A stretch of DNA of 64,000 nucleotides from Candidatus Thiodiazotropha sp. (ex Epidulcina cf. delphinae) (GCA_025656455.1 JAHXHS010000006.1:92096-156095), one strand, 5' to 3'. Shown: positions 46,856-55,806, counted from the stretch's first letter. Notes: a model not told the origin generated them from the letters alone. Made by a program: numbers and translations.

Positions 46856-49018
46856 TCAGCACGATGACAGATTTGCATAGGCAACAACCAGCCACTTGCT
46901 ACCGACCTCTTCAAAGTTGACCTGTACCCGGGCGCTTCGCCCCTGACCCTCGGCATTCAGCACCACCCCCTCGCCGAATTTGGCATGCCGCACCCGCTGT
47001 CCCAGATCGAATCCGCTCAGCTCCGCGGCATTGAGGTAGGGTGCGCCACCGTAAACGGGGCGGCTGACGGCAGAGGGCGCTCGCACCTCCCGCATCAATT
47101 CCGGCGGTATCTCGCGGATAAAGCGGGAGGGGAGGGGATAGCTGTCACTGCCGTGCAGCCGACGACTCTCCGCATGACAGAGATAGAGCACCCGCATGGC
47201 GCGGGTCATGCCCACGTAACAGAGCCGGCGCTCCTCCTCCAGGCGCGCCGGATCGCCCGCCGACATGCTGTGGGGGAACAGTCCCTCCTCCATGCCAACC
47301 AGAAACACCAGTGGAAACTCCAGGCCCTTGGCCGAATGCAAGGTCATCAGCTGGACACAATCCTCGTAGGGACCGCCCTGGGCATCACCCGCTTCCAGCG
47401 CAGCATGAGACAGAAAGGCGGAAAGCTCGTCCAATCCTTCCTCTTCCTCCGCCCCGTAGCCGAACTGACGGGTCGCATTGACCAACTCCTCCAGATTCTC
47501 TCTACGGTCGATCCCTTTGCCATCGCGGCTCTTATCGAAATGCGCTGGTAAACCGCTACTGCTGAGCGCCTGCTCCACCTTTTCCGGCAGGATGAGATCC
47601 GCCGTATCCGCCCGCAGCGCCTCGATCAGATCGACAAAGCCCTGCAGCGCGCTTGCCGCGCGCTTGGGTAGTGCGCCGCCCTCAAGCAATTCACCGGCGG
47701 CCCGCCACAATGGACAGGCAAAATCCCTGGCATGGGCGCGCACCGCGTCCATGGTCTTAGGCCCTATCCCCCTGGGCGGCATATTCACCGCCCGCTCGAA
47801 GCCGCTATCATCCAGCGGGTTGCTGATCAGGCGCAGATAGGCCAGGGCGTCCTTGATCTCAGCGCGCTCGAAGAAACGCAACCCGCCATACACCCGATAG
47901 GGAATGGCTGCCTGAAGCAGGGCCTCCTCGAACAGGCGAGACTGTGCCGTGGTGCGATAGAGAATCGCCGTTTCCGCCCTGGCGCGCCCCTCATCGATAA
48001 ACCGTCGGAGTCGCTCCACAACGAAACGCGCTTCGTCGATCTCATTGAAAGCGGCATAGAGATTGATCGGTTCTCCTTCGCCGTCCTCGGTCCAGAGCTG
48101 CTTACCCAGACGCGATGGGTTATGGTTGATCAAGGCATTGGCGGCATTGAGGATATTGCCGGTGGAGCGATAGTTCTGCTCCAGACGCACCAACTTGCTC
48201 TCCTGGTAGTGACTCTGGAAACGCTGGATATTCTCCACTTGCGCACCGCGCCAGCCATAGATCGATTGATCGTCGTCCCCCACCACAAAGAGGTTGTTGC
48301 CCCGACCGGAGAGCAGCCTCAACCATGCGTACTGGATCGAGTTGGTATCCTGGAACTCATCCACCAGCACATGCTGGAAGCGCTCCTGGTAGTGCTGTAA
48401 CAGATCCGCCCGCTCGCGCAACAACTCGTGCGCACGCAGCAACAGTTCGGCAAAATCGACCAGACCGCCGCGCTCGCAGGCGTCCTGATATTCGCTGTAA
48501 AGCCGAATCATCTGGCGCTGGTAGGGATCGCCGCCGTCATCCAGGTGCTGGGCTCGCAATCCCTCATCCTTCCGGCCATTGATGAACCATTGTATCTGCC
48601 GCGGTGGCCAGCGCGCATCGTCCAGGCCGAGACTCTTCAGCAGCCGCTTGATAAGGCGAAACTGGTCATCGGAATCGAGAATCTGGAAACTCTGCGGCAA
48701 GCCCGCCTCTTTCCAGTGGGCGCGTAGCAACCGGTGCGCCAATCCATGAAAGGTGCCTACCCACATCCCTCCAAGCGGTTGGCCCAGCAATGCCTCGATG
48801 CGATGGCGCATCTCCTTGGCCGCCTTGTTGGTGAAGGTGACCGCCAATACAGACCAGGGGGAGGTATTTTCCACCGCCAGCAGCCAGGCGATTCTATGCA
48901 CCAACACACGGGTCTTGCCGCTACCGGCGCCGGCCAAGACCAGCAGATTGCCCACCGGCGCGGTCACCGCCTCGCGCTGAGCATCGTTCAGGGGATCAAG
49001 TATGGGAGAGACATCCAT
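46856..49018 (-). CDS. uvrD: DNA helicase II
   Basis: The 720-residue SF1A helicase has the motifs LLVLAGAGSGKTRVLVHRIAWLL, TFTNKAAKEM, LVDEFQDTN, GDDDQSIYGWRGA, LEQNYRST and LMTLHSAKGLEFPLVFLVGMEEGLFP. The C-terminal segment (FDLGQRVRHAKFGEGVVLNAEG) is the UvrD/PcrA Tudor-like domain. It unwinds DNA in mismatch and nucleotide-excision repair. Length is standard. Confidence 0.97.
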   Translation of the reverse strand: MDVSPILDPLNDAQREAVTAPVGNLLVLAGAGSGKTRVLVHRIAWLLAVENTSPWSVLAVTFTNKAAKEMRHRIEALLGQPLGGMWVGTFHGLAHRLLRAHWKEAGLPQSFQILDSDDQFRLIKRLLKSLGLDDARWPPRQIQWFINGRKDEGLRAQHLDDGGDPYQRQMIRLYSEYQDACERGGLVDFAELLLRAHELLRERADLLQHYQERFQHVLVDEFQDTNSIQYAWLRLLSGRGNNLFVVGDDDQSIYGWRGAQVENIQRFQSHYQESKLVRLEQNYRSTGNILNAANALINHNPSRLGKQLWTEDGEGEPINLYAAFNEIDEARFVVERLRRFIDEGRARAETAILYRTTAQSRLFEEALLQAAIPYRVYGGLRFFERAEIKDALAYLRLISNPLDDSGFERAVNMPPRGIGPKTMDAVRAHARDFACPLWRAAGELLEGGALPKRAASALQGFVDLIEALRADTADLILPEKVEQALSSSGLPAHFDKSRDGKGIDRRENLEELVNATRQFGYGAEEEEGLDELSAFLSHAALEAGDAQGGPYEDCVQLMTLHSAKGLEFPLVFLVGMEEGLFPHSMSAGDPARLEEERRLCYVGMTRAMRVLYLCHAESRRLHGSDSYPLPSRFIREIPPELMREVRAPSAVSRPVYGGAPYLNAAELSGFDLGQRVRHAKFGEGVVLNAEGQGRSARVQVNFEEVGSKWLVVAYANLSSC

Positions 49019-49126
49019 GGGCGTATATTACGCATCCTACCCATGGAAAAGCCACATTCCACACATCAACCACGGCCATTTCCGTTAGAATTGTCGCCAT
49101 TCACCATCAACTGATAGGAATTTCGC

Positions 49127-50110
49127 ATGCAGATTCTGGCTGGCGATATCGGCGGCACCAATACCCGGCTCGCCCTTTATCGGGTCTCTTGTGCAGCCGC
49201 GCTCGAACTCATCACGGAACAGACCTACGCCAGCCAGACGCACGAATCCATTGAGACGATTCTGCAGCATTTTCTTCGCCAGCCGATAGCTGAGCCCATC
49301 GAGCGCATCTGCCTCGGTCTGGCTGGCCCGGTCATCGATCAAATCTGTGACACCACAAACCTACCCTGGCGGGTCTCGGCCACAGAGATCAAGCTCCGAT
49401 TCGGATTCGAGGATAGCTGGTTACTCAACGACCTGGAGGCCAATGCATGGGGCGTGGAGATGCTCCCTGAAGCGGATCTGTTCACGCTCAATCCCGGCGC
49501 CGCCGACGCTGCCGGCAATCGCTCGATCATCGCTGCCGGCACCGGCCTGGGGGAGGCGGGGCTCTACTGGGACGGACAAGCCTATCGACCCTTTCCTTCC
49601 GAGGGAGGTCATGCCGACTTCAGCCCAGCCGATAAACTGGAGTTCACCCTCTTCGAAGCGCTGTCGGATCGCTATGGGCATGTCAGCTGGGAGCGCCTGG
49701 TCTCAGGTCCCGGCCTGGAGACCCTGCATGCCTTTCTACGCGGCTATCATGGTATAGACACGCCGGCATGGTTGCGACAAGAGATGAATAGAATCGGCGC
49801 CGCGGCGGCTGTCGCCAATGCCGGGTTGGAACAGCGAGATCCGCTGTGCAGGGAAACCCTCGAGCTGTTTGTCCGTCTCTACGCCCGGGAGGCGGGCAAC
49901 CATGCACTCAAAATCATGGCCACGGGCGGCGTCTACCTGGGGGGAGGGATTGCGCCACGCATCCTGCCCGCGCTACGGGATGGCGCCTTCATGTCGAACT
50001 TCCTCGCCAAGGGGCGTATGCGGCACATCATGCAGGCCATGCCCGTCAGCGTGATTCTCAACGACAAGACGGCGCTGATCGGAGCCGCGCACTACGCACG
50101 CTTGCAATAA
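49127..50110 (+). CDS. glk: Glucokinase
   Basis: The 327-residue enzyme phosphorylates glucose with ATP. It belongs to the non-ROK bacterial glucokinase family: MQILAGDIGGTNTRLALY, LGLAGPVIDQ, LLNDLEANAWGV, IIAAGTGLGEA, SEGGHADFSP and MATGGVYLGGGIAPRIL. Together with glgP and phosphofructokinase it supports glucan and glucose use. The neighbouring uvrD is divergent, 108 bp away. Confidence 0.95.
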   Translation: MQILAGDIGGTNTRLALYRVSCAAALELITEQTYASQTHESIETILQHFLRQPIAEPIERICLGLAGPVIDQICDTTNLPWRVSATEIKLRFGFEDSWLLNDLEANAWGVEMLPEADLFTLNPGAADAAGNRSIIAAGTGLGEAGLYWDGQAYRPFPSEGGHADFSPADKLEFTLFEALSDRYGHVSWERLVSGPGLETLHAFLRGYHGIDTPAWLRQEMNRIGAAAAVANAGLEQRDPLCRETLELFVRLYAREAGNHALKIMATGGVYLGGGIAPRILPALRDGAFMSNFLAKGRMRHIMQAMPVSVILNDKTALIGAAHYARLQ

Positions 50111-50134
50111 ACCGTTGCAAGCCGTTATCCGGAC

Positions 50135-50159
50135 ACGAGCCCCCGAGCAGGGGGCTCGT
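50135..50159. terminator. GC-rich stem-loop after glk
   Basis: ACGAGCCCC and GGGGCTCGT form a 9-10-bp stem with a five-base loop between the convergent glk and peroxidase genes. No long T-run follows on either strand, so termination would be weak or factor-assisted. Confidence 0.5.
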
Positions 50160-50237
50160 AAACCCTGGCGTCACCATCGCCAACGCAACGGCCTCAGGTT
50201 ACAGTTCCTTTGGCGGCCGCTCCCTGCGACACACCAC

Positions 50238-51227
50238 TCATTCGAACGGCTTGGGCGCGGGTGTCTTTTCGGTTGACGGCGGGAGAACCGGCATCAGGAA
50301 TGCGGGCTGGTCGCCGGTCAACGTCTTCAGGAACGCCACAATCTGATTATTCTCTGTGCTGCTGAATTTTCTGCCCAATTGCAAACGTCCCATGATATCG
50401 ACCGCTTCGGTCAGGGTAGCTGCCTCGCCATCGTGGAAATAAGGATAGGTCATTTCCACATTGCGCAGGGTAGGCACCTTGAACTTGAATCGATCCGCAT
50501 TCTTACCGGTAACGCCACTCAGGCCTTCGGCGGAACTCGTGGTCTTGTAAGAAGCGACAACACCCATTTTCTGAAAAGAGTTACCGCCCACGGCCTCTCC
50601 ATTGTGACAGGCCGAACAGCCACTCTCCTTGAACAGCCGATAGCCTGCCAGCTCCTCTTTGGTCAGGGCCTCTTTATCGCCCAACAACCATTGGTCAAAG
50701 CGGGCGTTCGGCGTCACCAGGGTCTTCTCGAACTCAGCGATGGCCTGGGTCACCTGATCGATAGTGATTTTATCCGTACCAAAGACCTGCTTGAACTCCA
50801 TCACATAGGCGGGGATCGAAGCCAGCACATCGATCGCCAGGGTATGGGAGAAGGCCATCTCACCCGGATTGGCGATCGGCCCTCCGGCCTGGGCCTTCAG
50901 ATCAGCGGCGCGCCCATCCCAGAACTGAGCCATGTTCAGGCTGGCGTTGAGGACGGTCGGCGCATTGATAGGGCCCTGCTGCCAATTGTGACCGATCGAG
51001 GTCTTCAGATTATCCGTGCCTCCCATACTCAGGTTATGGCAGGAGTTGCAGGAGATAAAACCCGACTTGGAGAGCCGGGGGTCGAAATAGAGCTTTTTAC
51101 CCAGTTCGACCTGTCCAAGATTGATATTTTGCACCGGTTTAATCGGCTGAATTGGCTCATCCATTGCGGCAGCGGCGGCAGAAGCGCCCAACAAGACAAA
51201 TGAAAAGGCGGTTAAATAAGATTTCAT
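50238..51227 (-). CDS. Periplasmic dihaem cytochrome c peroxidase
   Basis: The 329-residue protein has a signal peptide (YLTAFSFVLLGASAAAAA) and two haem sites, CNSCH and CSACH, in the CcpA/MauG arrangement: GKKLYFDPRLSKSG, AQFWDGRA, FDQWLLGD...L, GYRLFKESGC and FKVPTLRNVEMTYPYFHDG. It reduces hydrogen peroxide with electrons from small cytochromes. The ATG at 51227 begins the signal. It lies next to a Fur-family regulator and a palindrome that could be its operator. Confidence 0.93.
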   Translation of the reverse strand: MKSYLTAFSFVLLGASAAAAAMDEPIQPIKPVQNINLGQVELGKKLYFDPRLSKSGFISCNSCHNLSMGGTDNLKTSIGHNWQQGPINAPTVLNASLNMAQFWDGRAADLKAQAGGPIANPGEMAFSHTLAIDVLASIPAYVMEFKQVFGTDKITIDQVTQAIAEFEKTLVTPNARFDQWLLGDKEALTKEELAGYRLFKESGCSACHNGEAVGGNSFQKMGVVASYKTTSSAEGLSGVTGKNADRFKFKVPTLRNVEMTYPYFHDGEAATLTEAVDIMGRLQLGRKFSSTENNQIVAFLKTLTGDQPAFLMPVLPPSTEKTPAPKPFE

Positions 51228-51361
51228 ATCCACTTTCCTATAGTTGCAAGCTTTGTAAAAAATCGATCCCCACACGTGGCTCAGTCATACTGGCCCGGTA
51301 TCTGCAAAACAAAGACACCCAGGCGTCATACATCAAAACCATATCCATGGCGGGGAATATA

Positions 51362-51376
51362 TTAGAATTAGTCTAA
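51362..51376. promoter_or_regulatory. PerR/Irr-like palindrome upstream of the peroxidase gene
   Basis: TTAGAATTAGTCTAA has arms TTAGA and TCTAA and lies 135 bp upstream of the peroxidase start, in an AT-rich run. Against the PerR box TTATAATnATTATAA it agrees at 11 of 14 defined positions. A related site is found upstream of rubrerythrin. The Fur-family gene next door is the obvious candidate regulator. Confidence 0.55.
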
Positions 51377-51441
51377 ATATAGATCAATGATGCAGATCAA
51401 ACTTTTCTTACCAAAACGGCAAAGATAGTATCGAGGAAGGG

Positions 51442-51882
51442 TCAGGAAACCTTGTTTCTCACCCGAATAACCAGGTCGACCGCATCCATGGCGGTCCCCT
51501 CAGGCAGGTCCTGGTCGATGAAGTGCGGGACCAGTCGCGCTTTCATATCGATCAGGTCGCCGGTATCGACATTGTAGAAGTGGTGATGGCGGCTGTTATT
51601 AGAATCGTAGAAGGTGCGGCTTGCATCGATAAAGATTTCACGCACAAAGCCTTTTCTGACAAACAGGCCGAGGGTATTGTAGACAGTCGCCTTGGAAACC
51701 CTGGCGCCTGTGCTGTTCACCGCCTCGAACAGCTGATCGGCCGTGACATGCTGATTGCGTGCAAAAAGGGTGTCGGCAATGATGCGTCTCTGCCGCGTCA
51801 CATTAACCCCATGCTCATTGAGTACCGCGTCGATGCCCCGACGCCGCAGTTCTGAGCTGCTCCAGTCCGATTTCATCACCAA
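51442..51882 (-). CDS. Fur-family regulator (PerR/Irr-like)
   Basis: The 146-residue regulator has a winged helix (LNEHGVNVTRQRRIIADTLFARNQHVTADQLFEAV, VSKATVYNTLGLFVRKGFVREI) and a metal-sensing part with YDSNNSRHHHFYNVDTGDLIDM. The HHH motif and the absence of the CxxC structural zinc site resemble Irr and peroxide-responsive members more than iron-sensing Fur. Its place between a peroxidase gene and a rubrerythrin operon supports peroxide or haem/iron sensing. Which metal it uses is not decidable here. Confidence 0.87.
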   Translation of the reverse strand: MVMKSDWSSSELRRRGIDAVLNEHGVNVTRQRRIIADTLFARNQHVTADQLFEAVNSTGARVSKATVYNTLGLFVRKGFVREIFIDASRTFYDSNNSRHHHFYNVDTGDLIDMKARLVPHFIDQDLPEGTAMDAVDLVIRVRNKVS

Positions 51883-51922
51883 AGTATATGTACTCTTTCA
51901 GCATCTTGCCAGACACCGAGGC

Positions 51923-52217
51923 ATTAACCCGGATGTTTCACCCGGGAAGGCGATGATCGTCCCGAAGGCGTTGTTCAGGGACGGATTTGCGATTGAGTCC
52001 ATCCTTTGGTCCGTAAACGGCACATCCATGTGCCACTACTCAATAGCCTAAGCCATTGATGATTAAGGAAATATTGTCCATGAGCAGCGAGATCGGTGCG
52101 AGGGCGCATTCAGCGTTGCCGGGTAACACTTTGCAGTTGGCTAATATTCCAAATATTACATTTTAAATCAAAAGGTTAATTCATATTATCAGCGGCCGGG
52201 TGAAATATCTGGATTAA
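51923..52217. repeat. ~295-bp element with imperfect TTAACCCGG inverted ends
   Basis: ATTAACCCGGATGTTTCACC (51923-51942, arm to 51945) pairs with CCGGGTGAAATATCTGGATT (52196-52215, arm to 52217) with about three mismatches. The interior is non-coding and includes a stretch around 52020-52060 with no detected gene. It shares its TTAACCCGG end with 19351-19404 and 40468-40519. It occupies most of the fur-rubrerythrin gap. Confidence 0.6.
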
Positions 52218-52329
52218 CCTTATGTATCAGGTGGTTTTCAGGTGATAATTTGCGGCAACGGCAGACCCCCGCGACTCTTAGGCAGCCTCTATCAATATTA
52301 TTGAAAAGACCATTCGCTTCCAATTGGTT

Positions 52330-52344
52330 TTATAACTATTCTAA
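52330..52344. promoter_or_regulatory. PerR-box-like palindrome upstream of rubrerythrin
   Basis: TTATAACTATTCTAA agrees with the PerR consensus TTATAATnATTATAA at all but two defined positions. It lies ~70 bp before the rubrerythrin start, a normal operator distance. Confidence 0.6.
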
Positions 52345-52413
52345 ACAGCAGCGAAGGGCCGCCACGGCCTGACGTCTCTTTCCACAATAAACCATCATTT
52401 CGGAGAATCAGAT

Positions 52414-52830
52414 ATGGAACTCAAAGGCAGTAAGACCGAGCAAAACCTAAAAGACGCTTTCGCCGGGGAATCGCAAGCCAATCGTCGCTACCTCTACTTC
52501 GCCTCCAAGGCCGACATTGAGGGCTACAATGATGTCGCCGCCCTGTTCCGCTCCACCGCCGAAGGGGAGACCGGTCATGCCCACGGCCACTTGGAATACC
52601 TGGAGCAGTGTGGTGACCCTGCCACCGGGATGCCCTTCGGCGCCACCGACGACAACCTGAAGACCGCCGTCGCCGGCGAGACCCACGAGTACACGGATAT
52701 GTATCCCGGTATGGCCAAGACTGCCCGCGACGAAGGTTTCGACGAGGTCGCCGACTGGTTTGAGACACTGGCGAAAGCCGAGCGTTCTCACGCCAACCGT
52801 TACCAGAAAGCACTGGACGAAATGGACTGA
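52414..52830 (+). CDS. Short rubrerythrin (no rubredoxin domain)
   Basis: The 138-residue ferritin-like diiron protein has both helix pairs with ligands in [10 protein letters not shown] (E19), [10 protein letters not shown] (E52, H55), [12 protein letters not shown] (E89, E92) and [10 protein letters not shown] (E123, H126). It lacks the C-terminal rubredoxin domain, so electrons must come from a partner, plausibly the Fe-S protein encoded next. Rubrerythrins reduce peroxide. A stem-loop follows at 52849-52868. Confidence 0.94.
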   Translation: MELKGSKTEQNLKDAFAGESQANRRYLYFASKADIEGYNDVAALFRSTAEGETGHAHGHLEYLEQCGDPATGMPFGATDDNLKTAVAGETHEYTDMYPGMAKTARDEGFDEVADWFETLAKAERSHANRYQKALDEMD

Positions 52831-52848
52831 TCTGTCAGCCCTTCTTTG

Positions 52849-52868
52849 GGGCGGCCTAAGGGCCGCCC
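52849..52868. promoter_or_regulatory. Stem-loop between rubrerythrin and the Fe-S protein gene
   Basis: GGGCGGCC (52849-52856) and GGCCGCCC (52861-52868) form an 8-bp stem with a four-base loop in the 67-bp intercistronic gap. No T-run follows, so it more likely stabilises or attenuates the messenger than ends it. Confidence 0.55.
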
Positions 52869-52897
52869 ACGCAGTATCATGTAAGGAGTAGAGACCC

Positions 52898-54241
52898 ATG
52901 GCAGCCCCGACAAGCCAGAGAGAAGGCAACCTGGAGGCCCCCACCCGGCACCCCATTGACTGGAAGAGTGCCGATTATTACGACGAACAGAAGCTGATGG
53001 CGGAAATGGAGCGGGTCTTTGATCTGTGTCATGGCTGCAGACGTTGTGTCAGCCTTTGTCATAGCTTTCCGACACTCTTCGACCTGGTGGACGAATCTGA
53101 CACCATGGAGGTCGACGGTGTCGACAAAGCGGATTTCTGGAAAGTGGTCGATCACTGTTATTTGTGTGACCTCTGCTTCATGACCAAGTGCCCCTATGTG
53201 CCGCCACATGAGTGGAATATCGACTTCCCCCATCTCATGCTGCGAGGCAAGGCGGTCAAATATCGAAAGGGCGACGTCAAACTGCGCGACCGGATCCTCA
53301 CCAGCACCGACAACCTCGGCAAACTGGCAGGCATTCCCATTGTCGCCGGGGTAGTGAACACCTTCAACAAGGCTAAGAATTTCCGCGAAATTCTCGATCA
53401 CTCCCTGGGGGTGCATCCTGAGGCCAAACTTCCCGAATTCACCGGTAAGCCTTTGCGAAAGCGTCTGGCTGACAGAAAAAACAGCACCGCGGAGGGTGTG
53501 CCGGCCGGCGCCAGCAACGGTAAGGTCGCGCTCTTCAGCACCTGCTACGGCAACTACAATGAACCCCACCTGGGCGAAGACCTGGTTGCCGTCTTCGAGC
53601 ACAACGACATCCCGGTCACCATTGCCGAAAAGGAACAGTGCTGCGGCATGCCGAAACTGGAAGTGGGCAACCTGGATGCGGTGGAGGCCGCAAAAGACGC
53701 CAACATCCCCGCGCTTGCCAAACTGGTTGATGAAGGCTGGGATATCGTTGCGCCGGTCCCCTCCTGTGCACTGATGTTCAAGTCTGAACTACCGTTGCTG
53801 TTCCCCGACGATCCGGCAGTGAAAAAGGTTGCCGATGCGATTTTCGATAGCTTCGAATACCTGATGATTCGCCACAAGGCAGGACTGCTGAAGAGAGATT
53901 TCAAGCAAGGCCTGGGCAAGGTCGCCTATCATGCGGCCTGTCACCAGCGCGTGCAGAACGTCGGCGCCAAGACCAAGGAACTGCTCTCCCTGCTCCCGGA
54001 CACACAGGTTACCGCCATCGAGCGCTGCTCGGGCCACGACGGCACCTATGCGGTGAAGCGTGAATTCCACCAGCATGCCATGAAGATCGGTAAGCCGGTT
54101 GTCACCCGAGTCATGCAGGCCGAGGCGGACCACTATGGCAGCGACTGCCCGATGGCCGGCCGCCACATCGAAAACGGCCTGCGCGACGGCAGGAGCCCCG
54201 AGCATCCGATTACCCTGATACGTAAGGCTTACGGTATCTAG
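52898..54241 (+). CDS. GlpC/HdrD-like Fe-S oxidoreductase
   Basis: The 447-residue protein has two 4Fe-4S sites near the N-terminus (LCHGCRRCVSLCHSFP and HCYLCDLCFMTKCP). Two heterodisulfide-reductase-type domains follow, with QCCGMPKLEVGN in the first and ERCSGHDGTY in the second (CSG instead of CCG). It resembles GlpC and HdrD subunits. Located between a rubredoxin-less rubrerythrin and ferritin-like genes, it is a good candidate electron donor for peroxide reduction. No partner flavoprotein is encoded nearby. Confidence 0.9.
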   Translation: MAAPTSQREGNLEAPTRHPIDWKSADYYDEQKLMAEMERVFDLCHGCRRCVSLCHSFPTLFDLVDESDTMEVDGVDKADFWKVVDHCYLCDLCFMTKCPYVPPHEWNIDFPHLMLRGKAVKYRKGDVKLRDRILTSTDNLGKLAGIPIVAGVVNTFNKAKNFREILDHSLGVHPEAKLPEFTGKPLRKRLADRKNSTAEGVPAGASNGKVALFSTCYGNYNEPHLGEDLVAVFEHNDIPVTIAEKEQCCGMPKLEVGNLDAVEAAKDANIPALAKLVDEGWDIVAPVPSCALMFKSELPLLFPDDPAVKKVADAIFDSFEYLMIRHKAGLLKRDFKQGLGKVAYHAACHQRVQNVGAKTKELLSLLPDTQVTAIERCSGHDGTYAVKREFHQHAMKIGKPVVTRVMQAEADHYGSDCPMAGRHIENGLRDGRSPEHPITLIRKAYGI

Positions 54242-54375
54242 TGTGGTGTAACGTATAAACTGTACCAATCAGCGAGATGCTAAGCCGTTAGCTGCTAGGC
54301 GCGTTGCGCCGGGAATGGCGCGCCCTTTCCAAGCCACGCAACAACGCGGACGATGGCCTGGCGTCGCGCCCGAAG

Positions 54376-54475
54376 GGAGGCCCGCCAAGGCCCCAATCCT
54401 GCGTTGCGTCGCTTGACAAGGGCCTGCCATTGCCTGCGCGGCGCGCCTTGTCTTGAGGCCTTGGCGGGCCTCTGA
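54376..54475. repeat. GC-rich inverted repeat between the Fe-S and ferritin-like genes
   Basis: GAGGCCCGCCAAGGCC (54376-54391) and GGCCTTGGCGGGCCTC (54460-54475) are perfectly complementary and enclose ~68 bp of GC-rich DNA. The rest of the 281-bp gap, including GCGTTGCGCCGGGAATGGCG, is unlike the neighbouring genes and non-coding. It looks like an inserted palindromic repeat within the operon. Confidence 0.75.
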
Positions 54476-54522
54476 TATCACGCATTAGTATGAGACAGTA
54501 CACTAAAATCAAGGAGAAAATT

Positions 54523-54810
54523 ATGTCTAACGAAGGCTATCACGAACCTGTGGAACAACTCAGTAGCGAGACCCGGGACATGCATCGCGCCATCGTCTCG
54601 CTGATGGAGGAACTGGAGGCCGTCGACTGGTACAACCAGCGGGTCGATGCCTGCGACGACCCGGATCTAAGGGCCATCCTGGCTCACAACAGAGATGAAG
54701 AGAAAGAGCATGCCGCGATGGTGTTGGAGTGGATAAGACGGCGCGATCCCAGCTTTAACAAAGAGCTGAAGGATTACCTTTTTACCGATAAAACCATTGC
54801 CCATGATTAA
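54523..54810 (+). CDS. Encapsulated-ferritin-like protein (EncFtn family)
   Basis: The 95-residue protein follows the EncFtn signature: HRAIVSLMEELEAVDWYNQR, DPDLRAILAHNRDEEKEHAA and VLEWIRRRDPSFNKELKDYL. The ferroxidase residues correspond to E30, E60 and H63, with W36 nearby; members are active as ring-shaped decamers. Characterised EncFtn proteins carry a C-terminal peptide that targets them to an encapsulin shell. This one ends at YLFTDKTIAHD with no such peptide, and no encapsulin gene is in the window. I start at MSNEGYHEP with an AAGGAG site. Confidence 0.9.
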   Translation: MSNEGYHEPVEQLSSETRDMHRAIVSLMEELEAVDWYNQRVDACDDPDLRAILAHNRDEEKEHAAMVLEWIRRRDPSFNKELKDYLFTDKTIAHD

Positions 54811-54813
54811 CTG

Positions 54814-54843
54814 TTCAGCAGCCCCCCGTTCGGGGTTGCTGAA
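54814..54843. promoter_or_regulatory. Stem-loop after the ferritin-like gene
   Basis: TTCAGCAGCCCC pairs with GGGGTTGCTGAA (one mismatch-tolerant stem, loop CCGTTC) directly after the stop. There is no T-run. Position between two genes of the cluster suggests an attenuator or RNA-stability element. Confidence 0.5.
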
Positions 54844-54874
54844 TGGTGACACCGATAATTGATTACAGGAGAGA

Positions 54875-55462
54875 TTGATGACCCACCTTTCACAGGATGA
54901 CCTCTACAGCCTTGAAGAGTATGCGCGTATCCGCACTGAGTTCAGGGCCAGGGTGATAGACCACAAAAAACGCCGCCGCCTGGCCATCGGTCCACACGCG
55001 GCACTCTATTTCGAGGATGAGCTCACCATGCAGTATCAGATACAGGAGATGCTGCGCATCGAACGCATCTTCGAGCAGCAAGGCATCCAGGATGAACTCA
55101 ATGTCTATAATCCCTTAATCCCCGACGGCATGAACTGGAAGGCCACGTTCATGATGGAGTATCGCGACGTGGCGGAGCGCAAGCAGGCCCTGAGCGAACT
55201 GATCGGTATCGAAAATGCCATCTGGGTGGCGGTCGAAGGGTTTGAAAAGGTGCGGCCCATTGCCAATGAAGATCTGCAACGCACCACCGAGGAGAAGACT
55301 TCAGCCGTGCACTTTCTCCGTTTCGAACTCAGCCAGGCGATGATCGACGCCCTGAAGGGTGGCACGAATCTGTCTGCGGGTATCGATCACCCCTCATATA
55401 CTCACGCGGTCGATGTGCTCGAATCGCCTGTCAGAGATTCACTGTTAAAGGATTTACACTGA
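54875..55462 (+). CDS. DUF3501 family protein
   Basis: The 195-residue protein has DUF3501 landmarks: LEEYARIRTEFRARVIDHKKRRRLAIGP, LTMQYQIQEMLRIERIFEQQGIQDELNVYNPLIPDG, and EKTSAVHFLRFELSQ. The family has no known biochemical role but repeatedly co-occurs with rubrerythrin and Fe-S genes, as here, so a part in peroxide or iron handling is inferred. GGAGAG precedes the start; an ATG four codons further in is not excluded. Confidence 0.88.
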   Translation: MMTHLSQDDLYSLEEYARIRTEFRARVIDHKKRRRLAIGPHAALYFEDELTMQYQIQEMLRIERIFEQQGIQDELNVYNPLIPDGMNWKATFMMEYRDVAERKQALSELIGIENAIWVAVEGFEKVRPIANEDLQRTTEEKTSAVHFLRFELSQAMIDALKGGTNLSAGIDHPSYTHAVDVLESPVRDSLLKDLH

Positions 55463-55806
55463 AGCAGTAAACGCTGGCCGGAACACGTTTACGATTGCCT
55501 GCCACACAGAGGAGGGCGGCCCTGACAACCACGATGTCCCATAACACTGTCCGGCACAACGGTTGGAAATCGTAAAAATTTGTTATCGCTCTCCCTGCTT
55601 ACTCGCCCCCTCACTCATTATCAGGCAGACTTTTCACAACCGGGATATACTCCCAATGGCATCTCAAGATGGTGAATCATGCGAAAAACTGAATGCCGCG
55701 CACAGCCACTGGTTGACGAACAAACCATTCGCTCCAATAATCAGTGAGATCCAGCCTACACACACGCACTCTGGACCGCCACACATACCAATAAAGGAAC
55801 ATTGTC
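55463..55806. other. Intergenic region before the lipoprotein genes
   Basis: About 340 bp between DUF3501 and the DUF4398 lipoprotein gene on the same strand. It should contain a promoter for the lipoprotein pair. I see no gene, terminator or named operator. Confidence 0.5.
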
